DNA from: Dactylonectria macrodidyma | Taxonomy: Eukaryota; Ascomycota; Sordariomycetes; Hypocreales; Nectriaceae | Direction of reading: 5' to 3' | DNA: 64,000 nucleotides | NCBI GenBank assembly: GCA_020744425.1 | Contig: JAGMUV010000014.1 | Location: 558,001 to 622,000 of the forward strand | Shown here: one piece after another, positions 22,464 to 35,139 of the stretch | How positions within the stretch are numbered: position 1 is the first letter of the stretch | How the letters are laid out: each line of letters starts with the position of its first letter | Made by a program: the position numbers and the translations under genes | Notes under the pieces: model-generated | Told to the model about the DNA's origin: nothing | The model's input: the letters and a program-made list of their open reading frames with translations, nothing else | Databases searched by the model: none

Positions 22464-24867
22464 CTATGTAGGGCTATTAGATCCATATCCGGAGTCAGAG
22501 AGTTTCCTGCTCGCGCCATCCCAGCCCTCTTCCGGCTGCAGCAGATTTTGCAGCAGCCCACCATTGCCAAAAGCCAACTCCGTCTCCCCAAGAATCGTAA
22601 ACGGGTCGAAAGAGTCTAAGTCGAAATTAATTGGCCAGGACTCACTCTCTCCCTCAAAATGAGGTATACTGCTCTCCGAGCTGTGTGGTTGAGGGGCAGA
22701 GACTAATGGAAGGCCGCTTCCTTCGGTCGGCCCATGCTTCTCGTCATTGACTGCGACCGATTGGGATGGGTCGTCCGGGCGACGATTTTGCCTCAGCTCT
22801 CGGAACGCGTCCTCGAGTAGAGTCTTCACCCAATCGCCTGCTTTTCGCCTGAGGCTCTCCTTGACGATATTCAGGTCTCGATCTAACTCTCTTCCCAATA
22901 CTTGTCGAAGGCGCTGCGGCACTTCCCTCACCATGTATTCTTCGCATTGTGCCAAATAGTCTAATTCAGAGTCTTGATGATTACCTTCCTTCTGAGATAT
23001 TTGGTCGTATTCATAGGCTGCTAGAGGTTAGCATCAAAAAGCCTCAATACGTCCTCTCCTTCAACCAGGTAGACCTACATGGAGACGGAATGTCGTCTTC
23101 CAAAACGTGTGGGAATAGGATCTTGAAAACTCGCTTCCACTTCTGGGTCTCCGAAAGCTCCGGATTGGTTCGTTTTCGTGACTTGAGACTTCGTTCTTGG
23201 GCTGCGTCAAAACCCTCAACATGCTCCATTTTTCGCAGTAGGCATGGTTCAGGAATTCTCTGGTGGTTGAAATAGGCCTGCTCGTCCTTGAAAGGCTGCC
23301 AGCAGCGTCCACAACGATGTTTTGGCTGTCTATGACGTCGGTAGAGATGCTCTCTGACTACATATTAGAGAAACACGTGGAACAGAATGGTGGCCTGTTG
23401 ATACGCACTTTACTCAATCGACATCGGTCCAGCCTGGTCCTGGACAAATCCTCCAATCTTTATACTTCGCTGGGTTGTATTTGAAGTATGGGCAGGCGTA
23501 CTTTGGGTTTTCGTCGCCTTTGATGGGCCTGTCGTTGCCCTGTCGGTCTTCCTTATGTCTTTCCTCGCCGTCGCCGTCTGTCTCTCCATCATCCCTTTCC
23601 GTCGACTTTCTCTTTGCATTGTTAGGCTTTGTAGAATCTGGTGGCTTTGTTTTGGAGTGTGAGCCCCAGAGTGCTTCTGACATCCCCGATGCTCCTCACG
23701 AATTACAACCGGCATTTTTACGACAAGCGTCGAACTTTGAGCGCAGCCACTGCGTCACATTAAAGACAATGCTGTCGGCAATCTGACTCTTCCGCTCATC
23801 TATGTATCCCTCTGTGACGGCAGAACTTCCATCACTCTGAGGTGTTTGAGAGGAAACCCTGTGATCCGGATCTTCTGACAATTTGGGCAAAGTTGGTTGA
23901 GTGTGCTGTTGGCTAGAATTTGGAGGAGACGGTGTGGTGAAAGTCTTGAGGGCATCTTCGAGTGATTCCGTTTTCATAATTGCCCTGAGTAACTGGATGT
24001 TATCTTGAGATGAAGGTTCGTCATCCCAGCTCGTAGTCGGAAATGGCGAGTTATTAGAACTGCGTATGGTGGAACCCAGTTGCGGAAGCTGGTTGTCGGT
24101 ACACATGTTTAACCCAGGTTTGCAATCCTTTGTCAAGGTATCTGTACAGTTCTTGTCTAATTCGGAGCCTTCATCTCTTTTCTCACTTCTTCCCTCACAT
24201 CCCTTGACTAGACGATGTCTCTACGAGGTTTTAGTATTGGACGGATGATAGCAAAATGACATCAGAGTAACTATGACGATGCTTTCAAGGCATCTTTCCG
24301 TGAGAAGCTTTTTCTGCAAAATGTGCATGGAAAAGGCTTCACTGCCAAGTGAATCCTTTGTGTCTCTTTAGGTCATGGTTTCTGCTGAATGACTGCACGC
24401 ACTGATCGCATTTGAAGGGGCGCCCGGATTGCGGGGGAGGCGGGCCATGCCCATACATCATGGGAAACTGTGGGACAGGTTCGCCCATGATGAGTAGTGG
24501 CTGGTAATGGTACGGTTGAGGAGTAAGGGGTCCAACGGAGGACAGTGACGACAACGAGCCTATGGAACTCGATGTCCGAGCCGAGGACGCGGAGAAAGGT
24601 GAAGGGGAAACGCGGCAATTCTGTAGAAGTAGGTTCTGTAGGAGTAGGCTCTGCACATGTAGGAGTGTGAAAGAACCCACGATTGTCGGCATCGAGATCA
24701 ATGGGCTGCAATCTCTTGCCTGGAAGTTCGAGCTTTCCTCTGAGGCCTCAAACATGTCAGGTGCCTTTGAATGTAGCAGGGGCGCAGATAGCCGGAATTC
24801 GGGTACCTGGTGTGCATGTAGTGCCCTAGGTACTTGACTGCGCATTATAGAGAGGATTTGACTGCAT
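22464..24867 (-). pseudogene. Broken C2H2 zinc-finger transcription-factor gene
   Basis: Read from 24867, the gene has a Ser/Pro-rich N-terminal region, two C2H2 fingers (FKCDQCVQSFSRNHDLKRH, then CTFCRKSFSRKDALK with RHRLVKGC after an intron 24221-24282), and a Ser-rich linker. Next comes a fungal block, ACPYFKYNPAKYKDWRICPG, with EHLYRRHRQP, CGRCW and FNHQRIPEPC, then KWKRVFKILFP and a helical C-terminus (exons 23409 upward, 23079-23353, 22464-23020). Breaks: one base is missing in the A-run at 24357-24359 between the fingers, and an in-frame TGA at 23414-23416 stands where Arg of the D-R-V-K-E-H motif is expected. The 24282 donor is GC instead of GT, and the N-terminal part switches frame near 24600 and 24730. 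A sequencing error could explain one of these, hardly all. The family would be a nuclear regulator. Confidence 0.72.
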
Positions 24868-27217
24868 GATAGATGCTCTCATGAAAGATTTGTTTGTCGG
24901 GCGATCGTGGAGCTGGAAGTGAAGCTGGACGACGGAGACAGAATGTTATGTTGAGACCATTGTGGCTGAGCAGGCACTTTTCTTCGTTTTGCGCATAACG
25001 CGATCAAGCCAGCATCAAGGCTGCCAGAAGCACAAGCAGTATCCTCAATATTTTGAGTACCAGCCATTTCTCGCCTTATGCTCAATGTCATTCCATGCGA
25101 ATGCTGGAACACTTACTTGAGTCGCAAGTACGGGGGAATATATAATGACGGTTTACTGTTTGACTTCGTAATTGATCATGAAGTATACTCTGGCGGATAT
25201 CGCCCCAGACCTTGTTCGCTATCAGACGCTAACGACCAATACTTCTGGAAAATCTACTCCACTATGGTGTCTAATGGCAGTTTAGGGTCCTCAATGATTA
25301 CAGCTAATAGCGCGTAAGTAGCTTGACAGACTCCCGCTGGTGGTGGCTGAACCACAACCCACGCTAATGTGGCACTTCTCTAGCACTGAATGCCCGAAAC
25401 CAACATTAATGCTTGACCAATTGCTCAGCAAGCCTCTCACTACAATCCAAGCTCTTGCCGTGGGAGCCAAAAGCAATATGGGAGAGGACCACATTGCTGC
25501 TGTCATTAAGAAGGTGAACGACTCTGGGAGGCGATGGAGAGTTAAGTGAGATTGAGCGATTGGGGAATTAGATTGGTTCCGCAGCGCGCCACTCCAAAAA
25601 TATGACGGGTGAGTTTAGAGGACAAAAGTTATTCAAAATATAAGTAAATTAACACATATAGCAGAGAAAGAGAAATACAAGCAAAATAAGCAGAGTCCCA
25701 TACTTTCCCCTAATTCTGTAGCGTCAGTTATCATCATTTAAATGGATTGAGATTGGACAAGTTGATTCACATTTAATTCATTCAGGTTTACCGTGGCGAC
25801 TACCCTAGACTACATGGGGCAGATTCTCATAATTCTGTTCCACATAGAGTAATATTAGACAGAACCTGGGCTTGGAGGCTGAGGCTTTGACTGAAGGTGC
25901 CATTAATGATGCATCAATAAATCATCCATTGGACACTGGGCTGATTGATGTTCCAGAACTATATCGCTAAGACGCTTTGCTGAGGATGGCAAATTCCAGT
26001 TTAGAGTTTGGTTGGGGCTAGGGGCTGATGTGGCAGGCGGTCTTGCACAACCGCTCTTTAGGTGGACATGGAACAACGCATTGGTATGGAATATGATCTA
26101 TCGCGATTGACATGAGAAAAGGCATTACCCATATAAGGGTAGAAAGACCATCAGCACGTACCGACACATGGGATGCGCGTATGGAACGGGAATCTCGTCT
26201 TGGATGGCCATGTTTTGATCTGAGTGGGTCACACGTAGCCAAGCCAAAGGGTCTAGACTCTTAAATAGACCGCCTGATCGGCGGTCGTTCTTCCCGAAAG
26301 CCCGTGAAACATGAGTCTAAGATGTTGCCCCTGAAGGCTATTGGCTGAAGCGTAGTCGTGGCTGGCTCGCGTGTCGTCCGTGCTGGACGGGAGACCGTCC
26401 GCATTGTTGCAACACAATGTGATGACGCACATAGAAATCCCTCCCGTTCCGCCTCATACGAAATCGTGTAGAATTTTTCGGACGGGTTGTTCGGTGTTGA
26501 TAGAATTGTGATCGTCTGCCATGTGGTGCTGGACTGACTGCCACGTTACTACGTCATGGCCAGTTCCGGTAGTTCAGGTCCCCTTACCAAGCAGAATGTT
26601 AAGGGCCCTGCCGAACCCACTGTTGGAGCCCTGCTGAAAGCGGCAGGACCCTGCTGCACTATGCTGCCTGGCAGATCGTCCCTGAGTGCTGGGACCGGCC
26701 TGTGCGGCTGCTTGCAACCCCACCTACTGGACAAGGATTCTACCAGTGCAGGGCAGGCCCCACTGCTACTGGAAGTCTGGAACTAGCCTGGCCCCCGCTA
26801 ACTGGTGGGTTCTGCGCCCATGTTTCCTCCATGCTCTTGGGGGAAACGAGAGCTCTCGAATTGGCCACGCAACTTTCGACCTTTGAACTCCCGAGACGCA
26901 ACCGTCGAGGCCGTTAGGCCAGAAGCATACCCACCCTAGAAATGGGTAGCGATTCGGCCACCCGGCTTGGAAAAAACACCATCTTTACTTCTAGTTCCCC
27001 AGTTCGTCTTCAACAAGACTACCTCGCTCACGGCGTGAGCACGTAGGGCTGGGCCTCGATCAAGGCTTCGTTGCCTCGCCCCCCTGACGCTACACACACC
27101 CTCTACATTCTACAGACTTTGTACGGAGTACCAACCTCGCATCTGGAGTCCAAATCTTGGCCTCCCATCCGGCCTCCACTCCCATCTCTACCTCCACCTG
27201 CGTCCACCGTCCTCACA
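24868..27217. other. Gene-poor region
   Basis: About 2.3 kb between the broken C2H2 gene and the histidine-kinase start, which lie divergently. Short frames on both strands lack motifs. The last ~200 bp (CT-rich, with GTACGGAGTACC near 27121-27132) is probably the kinase promoter and 5' UTR. Confidence 0.45.
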
Positions 27218-30200
27218 ATGGCAAACAGGGGAGCTCCCTTTCGCGCTGTGACGGAATCGGCTCGTGAGCGCGAGACTTACAGGTTTGTCTTGTCCAGTCC
27301 ATCCCTCACCACTTGCTTTATCCCATCTCGATGCGCTTGAGCCTAATCGTCGACTGCGCCGCACTACAGATACTCCACGTCCCTATTATCCACAGCCGTC
27401 TTGAATCTTAAAGGCCGCGTCTTGCCTGCCGGTAAACTGACGGCACCCGAAGATACCGCCCTCACAGCCTTTGCACAGCTTGGCGCTTGCCAGACAGGTA
27501 CTTCTCGGTCGCTCATCTCACTGTTTGACCAGAACTACCAGTACATTGTCGCCGAAGCAACGCCCACACTCCCTCTCGTGTCCAACCTCAGTGCCGAGCA
27601 GCGCAATGAGGACCTATACCACTGCGGCACTGCCATCCCTCGAAGCCATGGCGGTTGCGAATACACTCTATACGACCCAGAGCCATCCGAATCCGCGCCG
27701 ACTAGGGATCCGACCGAACTTCCACTCACTCTGGTCCACGACATCGGCGCCGATCCCAGGTATTCTACCAGGGTATACTGCCAACCCGGTGCTGCCCTGT
27801 TTTATGCCGCTGTCCCCATCCGAACCAATAAGGGCATCAACATCGGCGTGTACTGTGTGGTAGATTCGGAACCGCACGACGACTGGGGCGACCAACAAAC
27901 CGAAATCATACGGAACATATCGAGAGCCATCATGCAGTATCTCGAAGTCAACAAAGCAAGGGCAAATCACAGGCGCAGCGAGCGCATGAATAGAGGGATT
28001 GGATCGTTTATCGAAGAGAAATCTACTATGTCCGGCTGGAGGCTCGGGCCGCACGCTGCAGCATTCAAGGACCAAGCCAAACTCGAGGGAGCTTTGAACG
28101 CCAAGCAACAGGAACGACAGCACGAGAAGGATAAACGGGCGCACCAAAACCATCCCAACGTATTACCTACCTCCAGTGGCAGTCCGACGCCGTCACCAAA
28201 TGGTCTGGTAGACAATAAACTGAGCAAGGAGAAGCCGACCATTACTCGCTCGCACTCGACTGGCTGTTGTACTAATGCGACCGCTCAAATAACGACGGCC
28301 CATGAGAACCCTCGCCAAAGTGCACGCGACTTAATTTTTTCAAGAGCTGCCAACCTGATTAGAGAATCCATCGAAGTTGAAGGTTGCCTTTTCCTCGACG
28401 CTCCTGTGGGATCATTTGGTGCGATGAGTACACCAGTCGCCTCGGACAACAAAGTCGCGCCGGGACACTACTCATCGGACTATGGCGATATGAGCAGCAG
28501 TGGTAGTGGTAACAGCAGTGACGAGAGCAAGGGATCGCCTGGTCGGGGAGCTCTGTCGACTTGTCGAGTGCTATCTTTTTCTACGTCCGAAAAATCCAGC
28601 ATCGACGGAGAGCCGAACTCAGCTCTGCACGCGACCGTGCCACAAAAGTTCCTTGCTACCCTCTTGCGACGATATCCGCGAGGAAAGATATTCTTTTTCG
28701 GCGAAAATGGCGAGCTCCCGTCTGGTGAATCGTCGGATGAGGACGACGCCGAGATGGTGAATGGCAATGAGGAAGAGATGACCACTCAGCCTCCCAACCA
28801 CTCGCTTGATGCGGACCAGAACGGGACACGCAAGAAGCGTCGAAAAAATCGCTGGGCGCCACAAAGGGAGGGCCAGGTTCTCCTGAACATTTTCCCAGGG
28901 GCTCGCAGCGTCGCCTTTGTACCCGTCTGGGACCCGAGGAGAAACCGTTGGTTCGCTGGAGGCTTCGTCTGGACCAACACACCTATCCGCATCTTCATGA
29001 ACGATCAGGATCTCAGCTACCTGAGAGCATTCGGAACGCTGGCCATGGCAGAGAGCGCAAGACATGATATTGTCCTTGACGAAAAGGCGAAATCTGACGC
29101 ATTGAGCTCATTGTCCCACGAGTTGCGCTCCCCACTCCATGGAATCATTCTTGGTGTAGAACTGCTGAACGATACGGACCTGAGTGTGGTGCAAGGCGAT
29201 ATTGCGCATACACTGGAAACTTGCGGTCGTACACTAAATGACACCCTCGATCACCTCCTCGATTTCTCCAAGATCAACAATGTCATGGAGGCAAGGAAGC
29301 AGCAGAAGGCAGCACCTAGCCGAGGGCTAGGAGGGAGCGCTGCCAAAGCAATTGAGACTGGTGCGACGAGTCGATCACCTATTGTGAGACTTGATCGGCT
29401 TGCCGAGGAAGTCGTCGAAAGCGTATTTGCAGGCTACAACTTTCAGCAATTGTCTATCTCGCAGTTCAAAAACCACGGACGCGGGGCTCACCCTGATGTC
29501 ACCGCAAATCGCCGAATGGACCAGGTGCGAGCGGAGGAAGTTCTGGGCCCGGCAAAGACAGCATCCGGGAGCCTTCAGATGACCTTTGGAGACGTCTCAA
29601 TCTTCCTCATGGTTGACCCGTCCTGTGACTGGGCTTTCCACACCCAACCCGGAGCTTTTCGTCGCATTGTCATGAATCTTTTTGGTAACGCGTTGAAGTA
29701 CACCCAGCGGGGTATTATCCGCATCGACCTCCGTCAAAGCCAGTCACCGCAGAAGGCACCCCACGGACAGAAACTTGTGAGCATCACGGTCTCTGACACA
29801 GGCGCAGGCATCAGCAAGGACTTTCTTCAAAATGAACTCTTCAAGCCGTTCTCCCAGGAGAACTACCTGGCCCCGGGCACTGGCCTTGGTCTGAGTCTAG
29901 TCAAAAAGATGACGTCGCAACTCGGCGGCCATGTGTCGGTGCGCAGCCGCTGTGGAGTGGGCACGACGGTGAACATATCCTTGCCTCTTATGCAGGCATC
30001 GCCATCGCCGGGGGATCTCTCATCACAGGACAATGGGCTGTTACAGCCGGCGAATAAGCTCCGCGGGCTTCGCGTGTGCTTATTGGGATTTGAGGATGAC
30101 GGCCATGACCACGAGGCTCTCGATGCAGATGATGTAAAACCCGATAGCAACGCACTGATCCAGGCAATGTGTCGCGACTGGCTCCAAATGGAGGTTGTCT

Positions 30201-31134
30201 CGGCGTCCCAGTGCGAAACAATTACCCCTGATCTTATCTTGTTGGCAGATGGCGCATTGCCCGTCCGTCACCACAGCGCAACACTCTCCAGGCTGCCGTG
30301 TGTCGTCGTTTGCGCAAATGCGCTCATGGCTTACAAACGCATGACAACATCCAAGCAAACTGATCCATCCGAATGTGTTGAGTTCATCTCTCAGCCGTAA
30401 GTACTTATCTATTTATTCTGGGCTACCCCGACTGACAAGCAACCAGCATTGGTCCTTACAAGCTAGCCAAGACCCTGCTCTTGGTGTTCCAGCGCTGGAC
30501 GCAAGAGCAGACAAATGGGTTCGCCAGCGAAACATCTCGCCATCGGCTAGAGTTCCCCTGTGAGGTGGCCTCACGACCAATGGCGATCCCACAACCTTTG
30601 GCCACGTCGGAGTCACTCGGCTGTAACGGACAGAGCACAATCCCATCATCGAGCTCGAAGTCCCTGAGCCACTCACCACCGACACGGACTGCCACACAAC
30701 CGCAAAGAAAAAGGCGAAGGCTTTCAGGAGGACTCTCAACTGCTGACATGAAGACGCAATATCTTGTGGTCGACGATAACCCCGTCAACCTGAAAATCCT
30801 CTCGTCGTACCTTAAGAGGTTAGAACAGGTTTACCGGACAGCGACAAACGGCCTAGAGGCCGTCAAGGCGTACAAACAAGACCCTGAGGGATGCAGGGTC
30901 ATATTTTTGGATGTCTCAATGCCAGTGATGGATGGCTTCGGGGCTAGTAGAGAGATCAGAGCGTACGAACGAGAGAAGGGGCTGGAGCCAGCGTTCATTG
31001 TGGCGCTCACCGGACTGGCCTCTGCGGATGCACAGCTCGAGGCTTTCGGCAGCGGCATGGATATGTTCCTGACGAAGCCGGTTCAGTTGAAGGAGTTGAA
31101 AGCCATTTTACAATCGCAGGGGACTGTTTTATAA
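27218..31134 (+). CDS. Hybrid histidine kinase (GAF-HisKA-HATPase-receiver)
   Basis: Three exons (27218-27282, 27370-30396, 30447-31134; introns of 87 and 50 bp) give 1259 residues. A GAF-like sensor region spans roughly residues 50-200 (LGACQTGTSRSLISLFD, GAALFYAAVPIRTNKGINIG). Low-complexity Ser/Glu-rich segments follow. The H box SLSHELRSPLHGIILGVELL has the phosphoacceptor His605. The ATP-binding domain has the N box MNLFGNALKYTQRG (Asn795), the G1 box DTGAGIS and the G2 box GTGLGLSLVKKM. The C-terminal receiver has VVDDNPVNLKIL, the phospho-accepting Asp1186 in FLDVSMPVMDGFG, and a conserved Lys in MFLTKPVQ. All catalytic residues are present. No transmembrane helix is seen, so it is likely a soluble phosphorelay sensor feeding an Ypd1-type transmitter. 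The stimulus is unknown. Confidence 0.94.
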
Positions 31135-32569
31135 CACCGGCGCGATAAAACCATGTATGTCCCTTGTATGAGGGGAGCTGCCCGTGCGCCAGATCGAGTT
31201 TGACAAGGGATCAATTGCGCAACGTCTGGGTACTAATGCTCCCAGACATGAGATGGCGCGCGTAAAGGAAATGTACATTAGAGCTGATGCATATATGACG
31301 GGATTGAGGAGTTTTGGGTAGGAGGTATCGCATGGCGTTTCTTGCCTTAAAATGAAGAGTAAAATACAACACGAGATAGATACTATCACCACATTCCCGC
31401 ACGCACTGTAGCACCATCGCCATTGCCTTACAACAATGCTTCACTTGTCGCAGTACCGAAGAAAAATTGGAGGTACAGTGTATTTATACCAGGTGGCAAT
31501 TAAAAAAATTTAAATTGAAGAAATGTCAAAAAGATTCGCCAGTCCAGGCCCTTCTGAACTGCACCTCACATCTGCGCTCAAGGAAGACCATTCTCCCTTG
31601 CATGTCTTCATCGTCACTGAATCAGACGCCGGTCTTTGCTCGCCATAGTGCCCCACGGTACACTACACTTCAGGTCTCGTCTGCTACAATCGGGGTGCCC
31701 TCTAGCCCCTTCAATTCAGTACGGCCTCTTCTTCGGGGGGAATCTCTGTCCCCCTGGCGGTGATCACCCGGTAATCAACAGTATACAGATGCAAACCCCC
31801 AGGTCTCAAGGCACATGTTGCGGCACCTTCCCCCTGTGAGCCGAAACGACGCTTCGCGCTGTGCTTGATCAGTCGGCCTACTACGTTAGGGGAACGAGCG
31901 TTCGAACCCCGCGCCTTCACCGCTGACACGAACGCTAACTTCGGATCGACCCATGACATTTTGGAGCTGAGCTGCAGGACGGGAGGTGTGCCGTCCTCAG
32001 CTACGGACTTTCTACCGCTAGACCACATGGTCAATCAGCCTCCGCCACATCACGCGTGGGATGAAAATTATTGCTACATATGAAGGCATGCGCTCACTCA
32101 ACTCACCCACTAAAACCTTCACTAAAGCCGCGAATCTGTCGCCCATCTTTTAACGACAGCCGAAGAATCTCGTTTCATGAAGGATCAGGAGCATTAATTC
32201 TGCCAATAGAAAGTCTGAATTCTGACTGAGGGTTCCTTTTTTATTTATTTTTTATAGCACTCTCCCTATACTTGCATGCGAATTTATTTGGATTCTAAGG
32301 TGAGAAATGGTGTGGGTGACAAACATGACTCTGTCACTTACTGAACTATTGGCCTTTCTTTCTGTGAAACCTCACCCATCAGCCCATCCCCAAAGTGATT
32401 TCCTTGGAAGGTGATTGAACATTCTCGAAACCCGAGATCTCACCCTTGGCATGGACGACCTGGAGGAAGAAGCAGGAGAGACGGCATATCCGCAGGCCAT
32501 CAACCGATCATTCAGCTCCCTGCCTTTTGTCCACAGTGAGCCCGGATGCAATTTCATTCTATTGTCGTC
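31135..32569. other. Intergenic region with a tRNA-like relic
   Basis: About 1.4 kb between convergent genes. No coding region is supported. On the minus strand at about 31961-32031 there is a stretch resembling the 5' half of a tRNA (GGTCTAGCGGTAGA and a CCGT/ACGG stem), but no matching T arm or acceptor stem closes. Confidence 0.45.
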
Positions 32570-35139
32570 CTAGAAAGTAGACCATTGCCATGTCAAGGCT
32601 GACCGATCCACCTTGTCGTCAACCTTAACACCAAGCCTCTGAACAATCAGCTGAAATTGATCAAAAACATCCAAGATATTTCCTTCAAAAATCAGGCCGC
32701 CAGGTTTACGTGACCTGTGCACCTGCACACAACGGCGCGGATTCTTGAAGCTGAGTTGTGACTTTGAAATCCTTGCGTTAAGTTGTTCCATTCCAATTTT
32801 TTCCTTTTCCTTGACTACCTTCTGGAGTAAATGCCTCGTTAGTTTCTGGCTTTTATCAACGCAAGATAAGTTGCATAATATCGCGATGTTCTTTATTGCC
32901 GGAAGCTGGTGCCAGGTGTATGCCCAGAATTCCTCTTCCTTACGGATAGACCATTTAAGCGTATCGTCTATGTCTATGGAGGCCAGCTGTAATGGGAGGA
33001 AAAGACGCTCGAAATGGGGTTCTGACGGATCCAAGAGGTGAAATGCCAAAGTCGCCAAATCAGCACTCTTACTCATCTCGCTGCCCCAATTGAACAGGGA
33101 GACAACAGACGAGCATATGCAATAGACAGTGAAATCCAAGACCAGAACTTTGAATTGGGCTCTCGAATTGTCTGTCCAATCCTTGAGATGGTCGCGGCGG
33201 CGGTGGCGTTGAGATGCAGTGGCTTCAAGCATCATGATTTTGGAAAATTCAAGGTTAGTCCTTTTTTGATCTACTCCGAAGAAAGCTGCAGGACCATTCC
33301 ATATGCGGTCCGACTTCAAGAATTCCCATACAGTGTAGTGAGCAAAGGACACAGTGACCCTTGCTGGAAGTTGGTGGAATGGCTCGTGTTGTTGTAGCGT
33401 TATCAAGCATCCGCAAAATTCTCGAAGCAAATCTTCATCATAAGCATAGACATTGCGTGAGCGAAAATAAGTCCGTTCGCTTCTCTGAATGGCTTCCAGA
33501 AGAGTGGAGGAATGAATGTCTGCGTTGTATATTTCGCCATTGTAATAGATCCATCTGAGGGCATGATGAACGAAGATCCGACCATCCTCAGGTATTTGGA
33601 GAAATAATCGTTCGTAAGTTTCGTCCAGGGTCTTGGGTAGGTTCGCCAACGCATCTCGAATAACGGTGCTGTCGGGTCTGAGACGCTGCAACACATCGAT
33701 CTGGCAGACTACCCAGCGGAACCTATCGCAAGTTAAAGCCGACTGGCAATTCCAATTGATTGGAGGTAGGCTTACATTCCCTTTGCTTTCCTGGACAAAG
33801 CGTCGCAAACTTCGGATCGCAAATGTAAAGGCCAGAGGCTTAGTCTTGGGTGTCTCTGCACACGCGAGTTGACGTATAGCAGTATGTCCTCATCTAGTAA
33901 AGGATTCCGCATGGACATGGGTGTCGAAATGTCGTCCATCACTTTCTCAATGTCAACATACTCCCGGCTGGTAGCTGTAAGACGGATATTCTGGAATCTT
34001 GCGTCTATCACAAGCTCACGGAGTACTGCCAGGAGATCAGCCCTCTCCATGCTTTCGTCGATTGCATCTACTACCAAGTATATGCAGTCAAACTCCTCTG
34101 AGATCTCCTCTAGCGAACGTAGCAGTTCCGCAAGGCTAGGTTCTCCTCCACGTTTGTAAAGTTTGTGTAAATAGGGCCGGACCGAATCTGCCTGACGACA
34201 GAGCTGATTCAAGGTCCACTTGAGGAAGGGCGCTGTCTCGTTTTGATTGTGACCGAAGTAGCAGTAGTAGTAGGCAAACGCGTGTTTCTGTGTCGAGACT
34301 TCGTCGCTGCAGAAGGTTTGCACAGCGTCGATTAAATGAGATGCCAAAATGGTTTTGCCGGCTCCAGGCACTCCATGTATCCAGAGGCATCGAGTTTTAC
34401 ATTCGATCCAAGATGCCCATTCCTCGGAACGTAGCATCCAGTCCCCAGTACCGAACTCGTAATGTTTGCGAGCCTGGTGGTGAAGTGGAGATGGGTCCGT
34501 TGCGTGAAGCCATTCGTAAACCTTTTCTCTTTGGAGATCTTATATACATCAGTAAGTGCTGGAGGTACGAAATAACAGAACAGCCTTGAAAGCCCACCTG
34601 TCAGCTTTGTGTCAATGTCTATGGCCTTTGACCTGATCACTTTGATATCGAGGCTTTTTTTAAACGTCAGCACCAACTTCCATCTTCCTAGACTGGAGTT
34701 CTCTGATGTCGTACCTCGCATCTGTTGTCAGGGCAAGGCTTATCGTAGCCCTGTAGCGTGTTATTTCCTCTAGAAGCTTCTTTGCTTTTGGTTTCTTGAA
34801 TGGCCAAGCCAATGTCTCTAGGGTAGGCTTGACCCTTGGCCTCTTGGACTGGGCTTTTGCTGCGCTAAGGCAGTCGGGTGGAAAAAGGGTTTCGAGTTCG
34901 GTGACTGCCCTCTTGCAGCCTTCGATAGGGCCAGAGTCGGCAGCCAAACCTGCTAGCAGTGTTGTCGTATTGTCGCAAGTCAAAAGGAAGCGCACATTCT
35001 TAAACAGTGACTTGATGGCTGATATCTCAATGAGAATCGCTCGAAGATCCGACGGGGCATCGCGTACATCCTCGATATACGTTTTGCACAGCACGATGAT
35101 TCTCTCGGATATTTGCAGAACAGCGCCCAAAGGGTCCAT
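32570..35139 (-). CDS. NACHT-type STAND (NLR-like) protein
   Basis: Four exons (34715-35139, 34598-34653, 33776-34538, 32570-33722) join in frame to 798 residues. The N-terminal ~140 residues resemble the fungal STAND N-terminal domain (MDPLGAVLQISERIIVLCKT, DLRAILIEISAIKSLF). A linker contains YEWLHATDPSPLHHQARKHY and then GTGDWML. The NACHT P-loop is LWIHGVPGAGKTILASHLI, with a Walker B-like IYLVVDAIDES and a sensor-like LTATSREYVDIEKVM. The winged-helix-type region has FRWVVCQIDVLQRLR, LPKTLDETYERLF and VSFAHYTVWEFLKS. The C-terminus ends without visible ankyrin, WD40 or TPR repeats, unlike many relatives. It is a candidate cytosolic nonself or damage sensor; the ligand is unknown. Confidence 0.88.
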
